A stretch of DNA of 64,000 nt from contig DAZV01000057.1 in assembly GCA_002083825.1 (NCBI GenBank), positions 62,001 to 126,000 on the forward strand, in the 5' to 3' direction. Positions within the stretch are counted from its first letter, which is position 1. Each line of letters starts with the position of its first letter. The position numbers and the translations under genes are program-made. This DNA comes from Candidatus Sericytochromatia bacterium S15B-MN24 CBMW_12 (GTDB lineage Bacteria; Cyanobacteriota; Sericytochromatia; S15B-MN24; UBA4093). This document shows positions 17,144 to 26,299 of the stretch, one piece after another. A model generated the notes under the pieces. That model did no database searches. It worked only from the letters and a program-made list of their open reading frames with translations, and was not told where the DNA came from.

Positions 17144-18319
17144 ATGTCGCTTTCAACGCTTCTACTTAGCCTCGTTTTCATCTACATCGCCGCCAAGGTG
17201 GGGGCCGAGATCGCCACGCGTCTGGGGCAACCCCCCGTCCTGGGGGAACTCATCGGCGGAATCGTCATCGGGACGACCGGCTTCAAGCTGATCGATCCCC
17301 AGGCCGAGATCATTCACTTGCTCGCCGAACTCGGGGTCCTGATCCTGCTCTTCGAGGTGGGCCTCGAGACGAAGCTAAGCGACCTTACCAAGGTGGGTTC
17401 CCAGGCCCTCATGGTCGCGCTCATCGGGATCGTCGCTCCGATCGCGGCGGGGTTCGGCCTAGGACTGGCTTTCGGGCTGGAGCCGATTCCTGCGATGCTC
17501 ATCGGGACGGCGCTTTCGGCGACCAGCATCGGGATCTCGGCCCGGGTCCTCAGCGATCAGGGCGCGTTGGCCAGCGTGGCCGGTTTCATCATTCTCGGGG
17601 CCGCCGTCATCGACGACATCGTCGGCGTCTCCCTCCTGGCCGTCATGACCAAGGTTGCGCAGCTCGGCAGCGTGAACCTGAAAGACATCGCCCTGGTCAC
17701 CGTGAGCTCGGTCGGATTCGTCGTCGTGACGCTGATCCTGGGCAAGCACATCGCGAGCGCCCTTGGAAAGCTGGTCACCTTCCTGCGGAGCCGGGGCATC
17801 CTGCTCGTGGCCTTCCTGACCTTCGCTTTCTTGCTGGCCTACGTCGCCCAGCGCGTCGGATCGGCCGCGCTGATCGGCGCCTTCGCCGCCGGACTTCTGC
17901 TGGAGGAAACGGAGCTGCAGCACAACCTCGAGACCCAGCTCAAGCCGGTTGCCGACATCTTCACCCCCATCTTCTTCGTGAGCGTCGGAGCCTCGGTCAA
18001 CCTTTTCAGCCTCAATCCCTTCAACCCGGAGACGCGCGCCATGCTCGGCTTCACGATCCTGTTGATCGGGGTGGCGATCATCAGCAAGCTCGTTGCGGGC
18101 CTGGGGGCCAACCCGAAGGAAGCCAGCCGCATGGTGGTCGGCGTGGGCATGTTGGCCCGCGGCGAGGTCGGACTCATCTTCGCCGGCGTCGGCTTTACCG
18201 CGGGGGTCCTCGATGCCGGCCTCTACGCGGGTCTGGTCACCACCGTCATGGTAACCACCTTGCTCGCCCCGCCCTGGCTGCGCTCCGTGCTCGCCAAGCA
18301 AAAGCAGGCCGTCGCCTAG
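17144..18319 (+). CDS. Cation:proton antiporter, CPA2 family
   Basis: The ATG at 17144 has GAGGAG upstream and starts directly with the first membrane helix. The 391-residue protein has 12-13 hydrophobic segments, including the CPA2 features GQPPVLGELIGGIVIG, LFEVGLET, the ion-binding region AAVIDDIVGV and GMLARGEVGLI. It exchanges sodium or potassium for protons across the inner membrane. There is no C-terminal nucleotide-binding domain. A second antiporter of a different type follows 52 bases later. Confidence 0.9.
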   Translation: MSLSTLLLSLVFIYIAAKVGAEIATRLGQPPVLGELIGGIVIGTTGFKLIDPQAEIIHLLAELGVLILLFEVGLETKLSDLTKVGSQALMVALIGIVAPIAAGFGLGLAFGLEPIPAMLIGTALSATSIGISARVLSDQGALASVAGFIILGAAVIDDIVGVSLLAVMTKVAQLGSVNLKDIALVTVSSVGFVVVTLILGKHIASALGKLVTFLRSRGILLVAFLTFAFLLAYVAQRVGSAALIGAFAAGLLLEETELQHNLETQLKPVADIFTPIFFVSVGASVNLFSLNPFNPETRAMLGFTILLIGVAIISKLVAGLGANPKEASRMVVGVGMLARGEVGLIFAGVGFTAGVLDAGLYAGLVTTVMVTTLLAPPWLRSVLAKQKQAVA

Positions 18320-18357
18320 TCCCAGGGTCGCACGGGGGATGCTCGTTGCAAGCGTGC

Positions 18358-18363
18358 TAGAAT
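18358..18363 (+). promoter_or_regulatory. -10 element close to the second antiporter start
   Basis: TAGAAT lies 8 bases before the ATG at 18372. There is no Shine-Dalgarno between them and no convincing -35 at 16-18 bases. It may drive a leaderless or near-leaderless transcript. Confidence 0.35.
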
Positions 18364-18371
18364 AGAGCCTT

Positions 18372-20237
18372 ATGTTAGCCGACCTCTTCGCGCATCACCC
18401 TTCTCTCGGCCTGGTCATGACCACGGCCATCGTGCTGGTTGCGGGAGTTTTCGCCCAGCTGATGGCCAATCGCTTTGCGGTACCTGCCATTCTCCTGCTC
18501 TTGGGAACCGGTATCGTCCTTGGTCCCGAGATCCTGGACCTGGTTCGTCCGGAGTACTTCGGTGCTGGGCTGCGGGCCCTCGTTTCGATCTCGGTGGCCA
18601 TCATCGTCTTCGAGGGGGCGATGATGATCGATGTTCGTCAACTGCGGCACAGCTCCCGTTCGGTGCTGGGGTTGATCACCGTGGGTGCCGGCGTCACCTT
18701 CTTGGGGGCCGCGGCCATTTCCCACTTTCTCCTGGGTATCCCCTGGAAGATTGCCGCTCTCTTCGGGGCCATCGTCAGCGTCACGGGCCCCACGGTGATC
18801 GCCCCCATTCTCAAGCGACTGCCCCTGTCGCACCGTCTCAAGACCACCCTCGAGGCCGAGAGCGTCCTGGTGGACGCCGTGGGGGTCCTTCTGACCGCAG
18901 CCGTCTTCAGTTACATCACCGCCTCCAACTTGGGGGTCATGGGGGGCGTCTGGCAGCTGATCAGCAACCTGGCCATCGGATCCGCCGTGGGCGCCGCGAC
19001 GGCCATGATCCTGGCCGTCACCTTGAAGGGATCGCGCGTCCTTCCCTCGGGATCGGTGAGGCTCACGGTTTTGGCGGCGACGCTGCTGGCATATTCGGTC
19101 GCCGAAGTTCTCGCCCCCGAATCGGGAATCGCCGCCGTGGCCGTGGCGGGGCTCATCGCGGGTTCCATCAAGCTTCCCTACGAGGAGACCATCCTCCAGT
19201 TCAAGAGCGACCTGACCCAGCTGGCGCTCAGCCTGGTCTTCATCTTGCTCGCCGCCAGCATGGATCTCGCCAGCCTTGTCGGTCTCGGCTGGCAAGCACC
19301 CATCGTGGTCCTGCTCTTGATGTTCGTCGTGAGGCCCGTGGCGGTCGCCCTTTCCACTTGGGGTACCGACCTGAGCTGGGCTGAGCGCGCTTTCATCGCC
19401 TGGATGGGCCCCAGGGGAATCGTGGCCGCCTCGATGGCGACCCTCATGGCCATCGAGCTGAAAGCTTGGGGTATTCAAGGGGGCAGCGTCATCGGTCCCC
19501 TGGTTTTTCTCACCGTCATCATCACCGTCTTGATCGAAGGGAGTGGGGCCGGCTGGTTCGCCCGCCGCCTGAACGTCATGCCTAAGAAAATTCTGATCGT
19601 GGGCGGCGACGAGATCGCCCTCAAACTCGCCAAGCAGCTCTCCGACGAGGGAGAATCGATCACCCTGCTCGATCTCGAGCCCGACCATGTCCGTAAAGCC
19701 GTGACGATGGGCCTCAACGCCGTTCAAGGGGATGCGGCGGAAGCCGCGGTCCTGGCCAAGCTCGGCGCGGGGTGGTGCTCGGCCCTGGTGGCGGCGACCC
19801 ACAGCGATAAATCGAATCTGTTGGTCTGCCAGAACGCCAAGGCGAAGTATCCCGACCTGCGCACGATCGCCCGGGTCAACGACTCGCGAAACGCCGAGGC
19901 CTTCCAGAAGGCGGGCATCGAAACCATGGCCACCAGCGATGCCGCGGCCATGACCCTCTCGACCCTGGTCACCCGTCCGATGGTCCTGCCGCTCCTGAAG
20001 GCCTCGGAGTTCGGTGACGTCATCGTCGAGTTCCAGGTGGGCAATGCCCGCCTGGCAAGGCAACCTCTCTCCGCGCTCGGACTTCCCAAGGACTGCCTGC
20101 TCGCCCTCTTGAAGCGCGGCAGAAACGTCATGATTCCCGACGGGAAGACCACCATCGAAGTGGGAGACACCGTGACCTTGATCGGCCTCAAGGCCGCAGT
20201 GGCTCAGAGCCGAACCCTTCTCGAAAGTGACATTTGA
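18372..20237 (+). CDS. Cation:proton antiporter with C-terminal TrkA-N/TrkA-C (RCK) domains
   Basis: The 621-residue protein has about 13 membrane helices (1-390) with CPA1/NhaP-type motifs (VFEGAMMI, SVTGPTVIAPIL, MGPRGIVAAS). A cytoplasmic TrkA-N domain follows at about 400-520 (KILIVGGDEIALKLAKQL, LDLEPDHVRK, GDAAEAAVL), then a TrkA-C domain to the end. The RCK part normally senses NAD(H) or a nucleotide and gates transport, so this is probably a regulated K+/H+ or Na+/H+ antiporter. The next gene starts 4 bases later. Confidence 0.9.
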   Translation: MLADLFAHHPSLGLVMTTAIVLVAGVFAQLMANRFAVPAILLLLGTGIVLGPEILDLVRPEYFGAGLRALVSISVAIIVFEGAMMIDVRQLRHSSRSVLGLITVGAGVTFLGAAAISHFLLGIPWKIAALFGAIVSVTGPTVIAPILKRLPLSHRLKTTLEAESVLVDAVGVLLTAAVFSYITASNLGVMGGVWQLISNLAIGSAVGAATAMILAVTLKGSRVLPSGSVRLTVLAATLLAYSVAEVLAPESGIAAVAVAGLIAGSIKLPYEETILQFKSDLTQLALSLVFILLAASMDLASLVGLGWQAPIVVLLLMFVVRPVAVALSTWGTDLSWAERAFIAWMGPRGIVAASMATLMAIELKAWGIQGGSVIGPLVFLTVIITVLIEGSGAGWFARRLNVMPKKILIVGGDEIALKLAKQLSDEGESITLLDLEPDHVRKAVTMGLNAVQGDAAEAAVLAKLGAGWCSALVAATHSDKSNLLVCQNAKAKYPDLRTIARVNDSRNAEAFQKAGIETMATSDAAAMTLSTLVTRPMVLPLLKASEFGDVIVEFQVGNARLARQPLSALGLPKDCLLALLKRGRNVMIPDGKTTIEVGDTVTLIGLKAAVAQSRTLLESDI

Positions 20238-20240
20238 ATC

Positions 20241-21887
20241 ATGACGACCTCACCGCTATCGGGAAGCCCCGCCGATCCGTCGATGGAAGGCCAGATCTTC
20301 CGCTTCAACCGGGATCGCGACGCCATCGTCGAGGACGTGGTCTCGCGCGAGTTCGCCAAGGTCGCGGGCTCCGTGGACGCCCTGGAGCTCGCGCTCAACG
20401 ATGCTGCCTACTCGGAAATCTCGCGCCTGGAGCGGAGCGATCGCAAGCCGTCCACCGAACTTGCCACCTGGCGCGAACTGCACCGGCGACTCGGATCCAA
20501 GCCCGTCGCCGAGAAGGAGGCTGTCTTCCAGCGCCTGGCCCGCCAGTACGCCCGCGACATCGTGGGTAACTTCGACACCAAGGCCTACCGCTTCGCCACC
20601 ACCCTCGTGCCCCGGCTGCTCTCGGTCATCTTGCGTCCGCAGGGTACCTCGCGCCGCTTCGTCAACTTCAACTCCACCCTCACCGAGCGAATTCGCATCC
20701 AGGGCCACACCGAGACGCTCCAGGCTCTCGCCCGGAAGGGCACCGTCATCCTGGTGCCGACCCATTCCTCCAACCTCGACTCGATCGTCATCGGCTGGGT
20801 GATCCATCACCTCGGTCTCCCCCCCTTCACCTACGGCGCCGGCAAGAACCTCTTCTCGAACCCGATCCTCGCCTACTTCATGCGGAACCTCGGCGCCTAT
20901 CGGGTCGATCGCCGCCTGACGCACGGCCTCTACAAGGATGTGCTCAAGACCTACTCGACGGTCCTGCTCGAACGCGGCTACCACTCGCTCTTCTTCCCCG
21001 GAGGAGGCCGCTGCCGATCCGGTGCCATCGAGAGCAAGCTCAAGCTGGGACTGCTCGGAACGGGCCTGGCCGCCTACATCAACAACCTCATTCAAGGCAA
21101 GCGGCATCCCAACGTCTACATCGTCCCATGCACCATGAACTACCCCCTGGTGCTCGAGGCCGCCACCCTCATCGACGACCAGCTCCAGCAAGTGGGACGC
21201 TCGCGTTACATCATCGAGGACGACGAATTCTCGCACGCGACCCTCGTCGGGCGCTTCGCGCGGCAGGTGCTGAGCATGGACGTCAGCGTCGTGATCCAGG
21301 TCGGCGAACCGCTCGATCCGTTCGGCAATCGGGTCGGGCCGGACGGCCTTTCCTATGACAAGCGCGGCCGTGAAATCGATATCCGCAAGTACGTGGAAGT
21401 CATGGGCGCTCCCCGCCATCAGAATCAGCGCGACCAGCAATACACCAAGGAACTGGGCTCGGCGATCGCCGAATCCTACCTCCGTAACAACGTCATCCTT
21501 CCGTCGCATGTCGTGGCCTTTACCCTCTTCCAGATCCTGAAGCGCCAGCATCCTCATCTCGACCTCTTCAAGCTGCTGCGAATGAGCGATGACGCGACCA
21601 TGGTTCCGCTCGCAGATTTCTACGGCCAGCTGGAGGTCTTACGGTCGGAGCTCCTCGCGATGACCGAAAAGGACCGGATTCTCGTTTCGGGAGTGGTTCG
21701 CAAGGGACCCTCCGAGGCCATCACCGCCAGCGCCCTGCGCTCGTTCGGCATGTTTCATGCCATTCCCCCCCTGCGGCGGGAGTCAGCAGCCATCTCGGCG
21801 GGTGACATGAAGCTGCTTCTTTTCTATCAGAACCGCCTGACGGGCTACGGACTCGAGGCGCTCTTCGCCGAGGAGGTGCATGCATGA
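20241..21887 (+). CDS. PlsB-like glycerol-3-phosphate acyltransferase
   Basis: The 548-residue protein has an acyltransferase core with motif I HSSNLD (about 174-179, the H-X4-D catalytic pair), motif II GAYRVDR and motif III FFPGGGRCRSG. Helical regions flank the core on both sides, as in PlsB. It is shorter than E. coli PlsB (about 800). The likely reaction is acylation of glycerol 3-phosphate to lysophosphatidate at the inner membrane. The following gene, gpsA, supplies that substrate and overlaps by 4 bases (ATGA), which supports this assignment. A lysophosphatidate acyltransferase role cannot be excluded. Confidence 0.82.
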   Translation: MTTSPLSGSPADPSMEGQIFRFNRDRDAIVEDVVSREFAKVAGSVDALELALNDAAYSEISRLERSDRKPSTELATWRELHRRLGSKPVAEKEAVFQRLARQYARDIVGNFDTKAYRFATTLVPRLLSVILRPQGTSRRFVNFNSTLTERIRIQGHTETLQALARKGTVILVPTHSSNLDSIVIGWVIHHLGLPPFTYGAGKNLFSNPILAYFMRNLGAYRVDRRLTHGLYKDVLKTYSTVLLERGYHSLFFPGGGRCRSGAIESKLKLGLLGTGLAAYINNLIQGKRHPNVYIVPCTMNYPLVLEAATLIDDQLQQVGRSRYIIEDDEFSHATLVGRFARQVLSMDVSVVIQVGEPLDPFGNRVGPDGLSYDKRGREIDIRKYVEVMGAPRHQNQRDQQYTKELGSAIAESYLRNNVILPSHVVAFTLFQILKRQHPHLDLFKLLRMSDDATMVPLADFYGQLEVLRSELLAMTEKDRILVSGVVRKGPSEAITASALRSFGMFHAIPPLRRESAAISAGDMKLLLFYQNRLTGYGLEALFAEEVHA

Positions 21888-22933
21888 CGGTACTCGAATC
21901 CACCGGGCGTCCCAGGGTCGGGGTTCTCGGCGGCGGCTCCTGGGGCACGGTGCTCGCCCACGTGGCTGCCACGAGCGGAAATGCGGTCTCGCTCTGGGTG
22001 CGCGACCCCGAGACGGCGGCCGCCATCACGGCCACGCGCCGCAACGCGAAGTACCTACCCGACCTGGAGATCCATCCGGGGGTGGCGGCGACCTCCGACC
22101 TCGCCTCGATTGGCCGGGACTGCGGGGTGATCTTGGTCGTGGTTCCTTCCCACGCCCTGCGCGAGACCATGGCCCGCCTGGGCGATCATCTCGACGGCAG
22201 CCACATCCTGATCCACGCCATCAAGGGAATCGAGCCCGATAGCTTCAAGCGCATGAGCCAGATCATGCAGGAAGAGACCTGCTGCAAGAAGATAGGCGTG
22301 CTCTCGGGGCCGAACCTCGCCAAGGAAGTGGCTCAGGGTCATCCCAGCGCGACGGTCGTCGCCTCGGGGTACCAGGAGGTGATCGAAGCCGGCAGCGAGA
22401 TCTTCCGATCCAAGACCTTCCGGGTTTACGGCAATTCCGACGTGGTCGGCACGGAGATGGGCGGCAGCCTCAAGAACATCCTGGCGATCGCCTCCGGCAT
22501 GGCCGAGGGTCTCGGCTTCGGCGACAATACCAAGGCCCTCTTGCTCACCCGCGGACTCGCCGAGATCATGCGCCTCGGAGTGGGCCTGGGAGCCGATCCG
22601 ATGACTTTCAGCGGCTTATCGGGAATCGGCGACCTCATGGCCACCTGCTTCAGCCCGCTCTCGCGTAACTACCAGGTGGGCAATCGATTAGCCAAGGGCG
22701 AGACGCTGGAAGCCATCCAGGCCCACATGCGCCAGGTCGCCGAGGGGGTGCGAACCACCCGGACCGTGGCACGTTACGCTCGAACCCACGGCATCTACAT
22801 GCCGATCACCGAAGGGATCTACCGCATCCTCTACGAGGCGGCGACCCCGAAGGAGGCTCTTTCGGGCCTGCTCGACGTCTCGCGCAATCCCTACGAGGGA
22901 GACGCTGCCAAGCGCGCAGCCGGAATCCCTTGA
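21884..22933 (+). CDS. gpsA: Glycerol-3-phosphate dehydrogenase [NAD(P)+]
   Basis: This enzyme reduces dihydroxyacetone phosphate to sn-glycerol 3-phosphate for phospholipid synthesis. The 349-residue protein has VGVLGGGSWGTVLA, IKGIEP, LSGPNLAKEV and the catalytic region EMGGSLKNILAIASGMAEGLGFGDNTKALLLTRGLAE, all canonical. It is translationally coupled to the upstream acyltransferase by an ATGA overlap, so substrate maker and user are made together. Confidence 0.95.
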   Translation: MTVLESTGRPRVGVLGGGSWGTVLAHVAATSGNAVSLWVRDPETAAAITATRRNAKYLPDLEIHPGVAATSDLASIGRDCGVILVVVPSHALRETMARLGDHLDGSHILIHAIKGIEPDSFKRMSQIMQEETCCKKIGVLSGPNLAKEVAQGHPSATVVASGYQEVIEAGSEIFRSKTFRVYGNSDVVGTEMGGSLKNILAIASGMAEGLGFGDNTKALLLTRGLAEIMRLGVGLGADPMTFSGLSGIGDLMATCFSPLSRNYQVGNRLAKGETLEAIQAHMRQVAEGVRTTRTVARYARTHGIYMPITEGIYRILYEAATPKEALSGLLDVSRNPYEGDAAKRAAGIP

Positions 22934-23018
22934 CGGGGGGATCCATGGTATCATCATGCGTCCCCCGTTCATCCCGCCCTAGCGGCCAAGCGGCTGCGAC
23001 GTCCTACGGAAGAGCCTC

Positions 23019-23882
23019 ATGCTGACCCACCCTCAATTCGATCCGGTCGCCCTCAGGATCCCTTTCGACGGGCAACCCCTGCACCTCCCCTTCTCCCTTC
23101 CCCTGATCGGAGACACCCTCGGACCGCTGGCCATCCACTGGTACGGCGTGATGTACGGCCTGGCGTTCATCGTGGGCTACTTCGTGGTCAAGAACTTGGC
23201 CCGCCGCCGCGAGATGGGCCTCACCGACTCCGACGTCATGGACTTCGTGACCTACATCGTGCTCGGAGTGGTTCTGGGCGGACGTCTCGGCTACATCCTC
23301 TTCTACGGATTCGCCAACTACCTCCAGAATCCCGCCGAGATCCTGGCGGTCTGGAAGGGAGGCATGAGCTTCCACGGCGGGGCGATCGGCGCCATCCTCG
23401 CGGGCTGGCTCTTCTGTCGCAATCAGGGTTTGAGTTTCTGGAAGATGGCCGACATCACGGTCGTCACCGTTCCCATCGGTCTCGGCCTCGGTCGCCTTGG
23501 CAACTTCATCAACGCCGAACTCTGGGGCCGCCAATCCGACCTGCCGTGGGCCATGGTCTTCCCGACCACCGATCCCCTGCAGCTTCCTCGGCATCCCTCG
23601 CAACTTTACGAACTGGGCCTCGAGGGCATCCTGCTCTTCGCGATGGTCTTCTTCTATGCCCGCCGCAATCCGCCGACCGGCGCGGTTTTCGGGCTCTTTC
23701 TGGCAGGATACGGGGCTTTCCGCTTCTTCGTGGAGTTCTTCCGCAACCCGGATTCCCACCTGGGCACGGTCCTCGGCCCGTTCTCGATGGGACAGGTCTT
23801 GAGCTTCCCCATGGTGATCGTCGGGATTAGCCTGATGGTCTGGGCTTACCGCAAGAAAGCCGTCGTCCCCGCCGCGGCCTGA
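23019..23882 (+). CDS. lgt: Prolipoprotein diacylglyceryl transferase
   Basis: Lgt transfers diacylglyceryl from phosphatidylglycerol to the lipobox cysteine of prolipoproteins. The 287-residue protein has seven membrane helices and the family motifs GGRLGYILFY, MSFHGGAIGA, the signature GRLGNFINAELWG (about 162-175) and HPSQLYE. GGAAGAG lies before the ATG. It follows gpsA by 85 bases and may share its transcript. At least five lipobox proteins are encoded in this window. Confidence 0.95.
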   Translation: MLTHPQFDPVALRIPFDGQPLHLPFSLPLIGDTLGPLAIHWYGVMYGLAFIVGYFVVKNLARRREMGLTDSDVMDFVTYIVLGVVLGGRLGYILFYGFANYLQNPAEILAVWKGGMSFHGGAIGAILAGWLFCRNQGLSFWKMADITVVTVPIGLGLGRLGNFINAELWGRQSDLPWAMVFPTTDPLQLPRHPSQLYELGLEGILLFAMVFFYARRNPPTGAVFGLFLAGYGAFRFFVEFFRNPDSHLGTVLGPFSMGQVLSFPMVIVGISLMVWAYRKKAVVPAAA

Positions 23883-23921
23883 CCCGCAGGTCCGCGGCCG
23901 ATTTGCAAACGGAGGCTGCCC

Positions 23922-24200
23922 ATGCCCAGTGAATTTTCGCGTGACCTCGGCTATCTCGCCAAGTTCCTCGGGGGCCTTCGCACCCATGCGAGCACGTTGG
24001 GACCTGCGGGAACCCGGCTCGAAGCCTTGCTCGACGAACAGGACCGGGCCTGGGCGGAAATCCAGGCGCTATTGGCCGGATCCCAGGTAATCGCCGATCC
24101 GACGATCGGCAAGACCGCGCTCGCCGGGGCGCCCATGCCGACTACCGCCGCCAAGGGCGCATCCACCAGACGGCTGACGGTTGGAAGTCTGTTGTCCTAG
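23922..24200 (+). CDS. Small hypothetical protein
   Basis: The 92-residue protein has GGAGG before the ATG and follows lgt by 39 bases. The first 55 residues look helical (EFSRDLGYLAKFLGGLRTHAST, RLEALLDEQDRAWAEIQALL). The rest is Ala/Thr/Pro-rich and probably disordered. There is no signal peptide or membrane helix. The family is unknown. It ends one base before the convergent minus-strand gene, with no terminator between them. Confidence 0.6.
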   Translation: MPSEFSRDLGYLAKFLGGLRTHASTLGPAGTRLEALLDEQDRAWAEIQALLAGSQVIADPTIGKTALAGAPMPTTAAKGASTRRLTVGSLLS

Positions 24201-24473
24201 CTAGTGCGCCCCCAGGTACTGTCGGTACATGACGGACGTCAGGCGTCCCGCCTCGGCTTCGGAGAGTATCCACCTGAGTTCTTCGGGACCGCGATCTCCG
24301 TAGGTGTTTGCCCGGCCATCCAGAATCTGGTTGAGGAGCCGCTCCTGGGCCTCTTGGTCGTCGATTTCGCCGCGCTGAAACATCCCTCGGATCTCGCCAA
24401 AAACGTCCGACTTGGAGATCTGATAGCTCAGATCGTCAAGGTCGGTCTCGTAGCTGCGGCTGATCTTGACCAC
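24201..24473 (-). CDS. Small hypothetical protein
   Basis: The GTG start is preceded by AGAGAGG. The 90-residue protein is soluble, helical and charged (DVFGEIRGMFQRGEIDDQEAQERLLNQIL), with a C-terminal GPEELRWILSEAEAGRLTSVMYRQYL. No family is recognised. It lies 13 bases after the secreted-protein gene at 24487-25041 and is probably co-transcribed with it. Confidence 0.65.
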   Translation of the reverse strand: MVKISRSYETDLDDLSYQISKSDVFGEIRGMFQRGEIDDQEAQERLLNQILDGRANTYGDRGPEELRWILSEAEAGRLTSVMYRQYLGAH

Positions 24474-24486
24474 GTCTTACCTCTCT

Positions 24487-25041
24487 CTAATTTTCCGATT
24501 TGCGGACGATGCGTTCCGCTTCCGCGCTCCAGAACAGCAACCCCCATGATCCCTGGGTGGGATGGGGGTGAATCTCGTTGGCCGAGGAATCCAGGGTGAA
24601 GGTGATCGTCGCTCCGCGGTAGGTCGTGCTCACGGACCTTCTTCCCGACCCGATGATGTTACTGCGCATGGCGCGCGCCTGATCCATCAGGGCCCGGATT
24701 TCCCCGGGATGCCCCACGAACTCGCCCAGGAACCGGCTGATGATCACCAGCGCGTAGTCATCGCGCTTATCGGCAGGGAGGGCGACTTCGATGCGCTGGC
24801 GGGTGATCTTTCCATTCTCCGCATGAACGCGGAGAATGGTCGAGAACGCCCCGAGTCGCCCCGCGTAGAGGGTGCCCGGATGGGCCTGGTCGGGAACCCG
24901 CTTGAAGTTGCTTCCCGGCAAGCTCTTGAGGTAGCGTTCGAAGTCCTTGATGGATCCCCCCATTCGGGCCTCGGCGGGCAGGGCTGTTCCAACCACGACC
25001 AACCCGGTGAATATCAAGTTGGCAAAGCGAAGGCGGTGCAT
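24487..25041 (-). CDS. Secreted hypothetical protein
   Basis: I choose the ATG at 25041 rather than a longer frame because a signal peptide begins there (RLRFANLIFTGLVVVGTALPAEA, cleavage after residue 23) and a purine-rich GAGAAAGAGA precedes it. The 184-residue protein has a mixed alpha/beta mature part with a VIISRFLGEFVG helix near residue 100. It contains no cysteine or obvious catalytic motif. Its family is unknown. It heads a two-gene unit with the 90-residue protein. Confidence 0.7.
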   Translation of the reverse strand: MHRLRFANLIFTGLVVVGTALPAEARMGGSIKDFERYLKSLPGSNFKRVPDQAHPGTLYAGRLGAFSTILRVHAENGKITRQRIEVALPADKRDDYALVIISRFLGEFVGHPGEIRALMDQARAMRSNIIGSGRRSVSTTYRGATITFTLDSSANEIHPHPTQGSWGLLFWSAEAERIVRKSEN

Positions 25042-25202
25042 GGCGTCTCTTTCTCGGCGTCTACGAAGGGATCTTACACCAACCGCACGCTCGGATAACA
25101 GTAGAACAGCGAGACGATGGGCGGTTCGTGACGCGATGTCGCACCGCATGACGTCCGTCGGGCCGCGTGCGCACGTTCATGCCGAAGGGGCGGTCCTGCC
25201 CT

Positions 25203-25616
25203 TCATTCGGGCTTATTCGCGGGGTGTGGGGGGGCTGCGAGGCCGGCGATCGCCGCGCGGAACAGCTCCGTGGCCATGCACTCCTCATCGATGCTATCGC
25301 CCGTCAATCGGGCATGGGCGGCGTTCCCGAAGACCATCGCGGCGAGGCTCAGCCCCAGCACGTCGACGTCGAGACCGCGCCGGAAGTCCCCCGCGATGAT
25401 CCCGTTGCGGAGTATCTGACTGAAGAGCCCCTGACATGCCGCCCAGCTCTCTGAACCGGGACCCTCGCGGAAACGCTCCAGGATTGCATCGGGGTGCTTC
25501 GCCAGCACGCGCAGCATGCCTTCCATGGCATCCAGTAGGGCCAAAGTCGGGCTCAGGGATTCCGGTTGAGCCTTCAGCTCCTGCTGGGCCCAGTCCCTCA
25601 GATCGGCATCCAACAT
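25203..25616 (-). CDS. TetR-like C-terminal domain protein lacking the DNA-binding domain
   Basis: The 137-residue protein looks like the helical ligand-binding half of a TetR/AcrR regulator. ILERFREGPGSESWAACQGLFSQILRNGIIAGDFRRGLDVDVLGLSLAAMVFGNAAHARLTG matches the typical helix 7-8 dimer region, and EECMATELFRAAIAGL the last helix. No N-terminal helix-turn-helix is present. The ATG at 25616 has a strong AAGGAGG directly upstream and no TetR HTH is encoded in any frame before it. It is therefore either a deliberate short form or a decayed regulator. The family call is from pattern only. Confidence 0.55.
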   Translation of the reverse strand: MLDADLRDWAQQELKAQPESLSPTLALLDAMEGMLRVLAKHPDAILERFREGPGSESWAACQGLFSQILRNGIIAGDFRRGLDVDVLGLSLAAMVFGNAAHARLTGDSIDEECMATELFRAAIAGLAAPPHPANKPE

Positions 25617-25767
25617 CGGAAACCTCCTTCATCATGGCTCCATTGTAGGTGATCCTCCGCGGGATTTAGTCCTTTGGAAAGCTAAGTTTAATCGCAGCTT
25701 TACCCGATTGCCGGTCGAGAGCGCGATAAGGCCTGTAGTCGGTAAGACGAACCGGAGGAGGATCGCT

Positions 25768-26274
25768 ATGGTAAACGTCAAGATGGTTCCTTGGTTGGCG
25801 GTAGCGGCCGCGCTGGTGGTGATGGCCAACGGCTGTGGCGGATCGGCGAGCCTGGTTCCGGTCAAGGGATTGGACCAGGAATCCGCGAAGAACGTGAGCC
25901 CCTCCTCGGCGCCGATCGTGGTTCAGCCTTCTCCTTACGTTCCCAATCAGAACCTTCCGAGCACCGGGACGGGGGCTCAGCTCAAGCTGGCAAACCAGAA
26001 GGTCGACAACGGGCTCTTCAGCAAGATCGTCGTGACGGTCGAGGTTCACAACCCCACCAATGCTCCTTTGTCTGGCGAGGTGAAGCTGGTTTTCACGGAT
26101 GGCGGAAAGGCGACGGCCAAGACCCAGTCGAAGAACGTCACCCTCCAGGCCATGGCCAAGGAAACCTTGACCTTCGAAGATCCTTCCTGGGGACTGGATA
26201 ATGCCACCATCGAGGTGGTCACCCAGAATGCCGGCTACGATCCGCATGGACCGGCCAATCCGCAGGGCTACTAA
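25768..26274 (+). CDS. Predicted lipoprotein
   Basis: The ATG at 25768 has GGAGGAGGAT upstream and opens a signal peptide with lipobox ANGC (cysteine about residue 23). The 168-residue protein has a Pro/Ser-rich linker. A C-terminal immunoglobulin-like beta-sandwich follows (LKLANQKVDNGLFSKIVVTVEVHNPTNAPLSGEVKLVFTDGG ... TLTFEDPSWGLDNATIEVVTQNAG), the kind of pattern seen in LEA-type or FxLYD-like domains of surface lipoproteins. Its function is unknown. A longer in-frame ATG at 25708 is rejected because the Shine-Dalgarno and signal peptide mark 25768. Confidence 0.75.
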   Translation: MVNVKMVPWLAVAAALVVMANGCGGSASLVPVKGLDQESAKNVSPSSAPIVVQPSPYVPNQNLPSTGTGAQLKLANQKVDNGLFSKIVVTVEVHNPTNAPLSGEVKLVFTDGGKATAKTQSKNVTLQAMAKETLTFEDPSWGLDNATIEVVTQNAGYDPHGPANPQGY

Positions 26275-26299
26275 CCTCGGCTCGTGAGCTAGGGCCCCC

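Noticed and set aside
18375-20063. Long minus-strand open frame (562 codons) opposite the antiporter gene
   Set aside because: Its product is a His/Gln/Gly/Asp-rich, low-complexity shadow of a well-conserved antiporter. Similar long antisense frames occur across many real genes here because of the GC-rich third positions.
22930-22954. TTGACG ... TATCAT as a promoter for lgt
   Set aside because: The spacing is only 13 bases, too short for sigma70-type recognition. lgt may be read through from gpsA.
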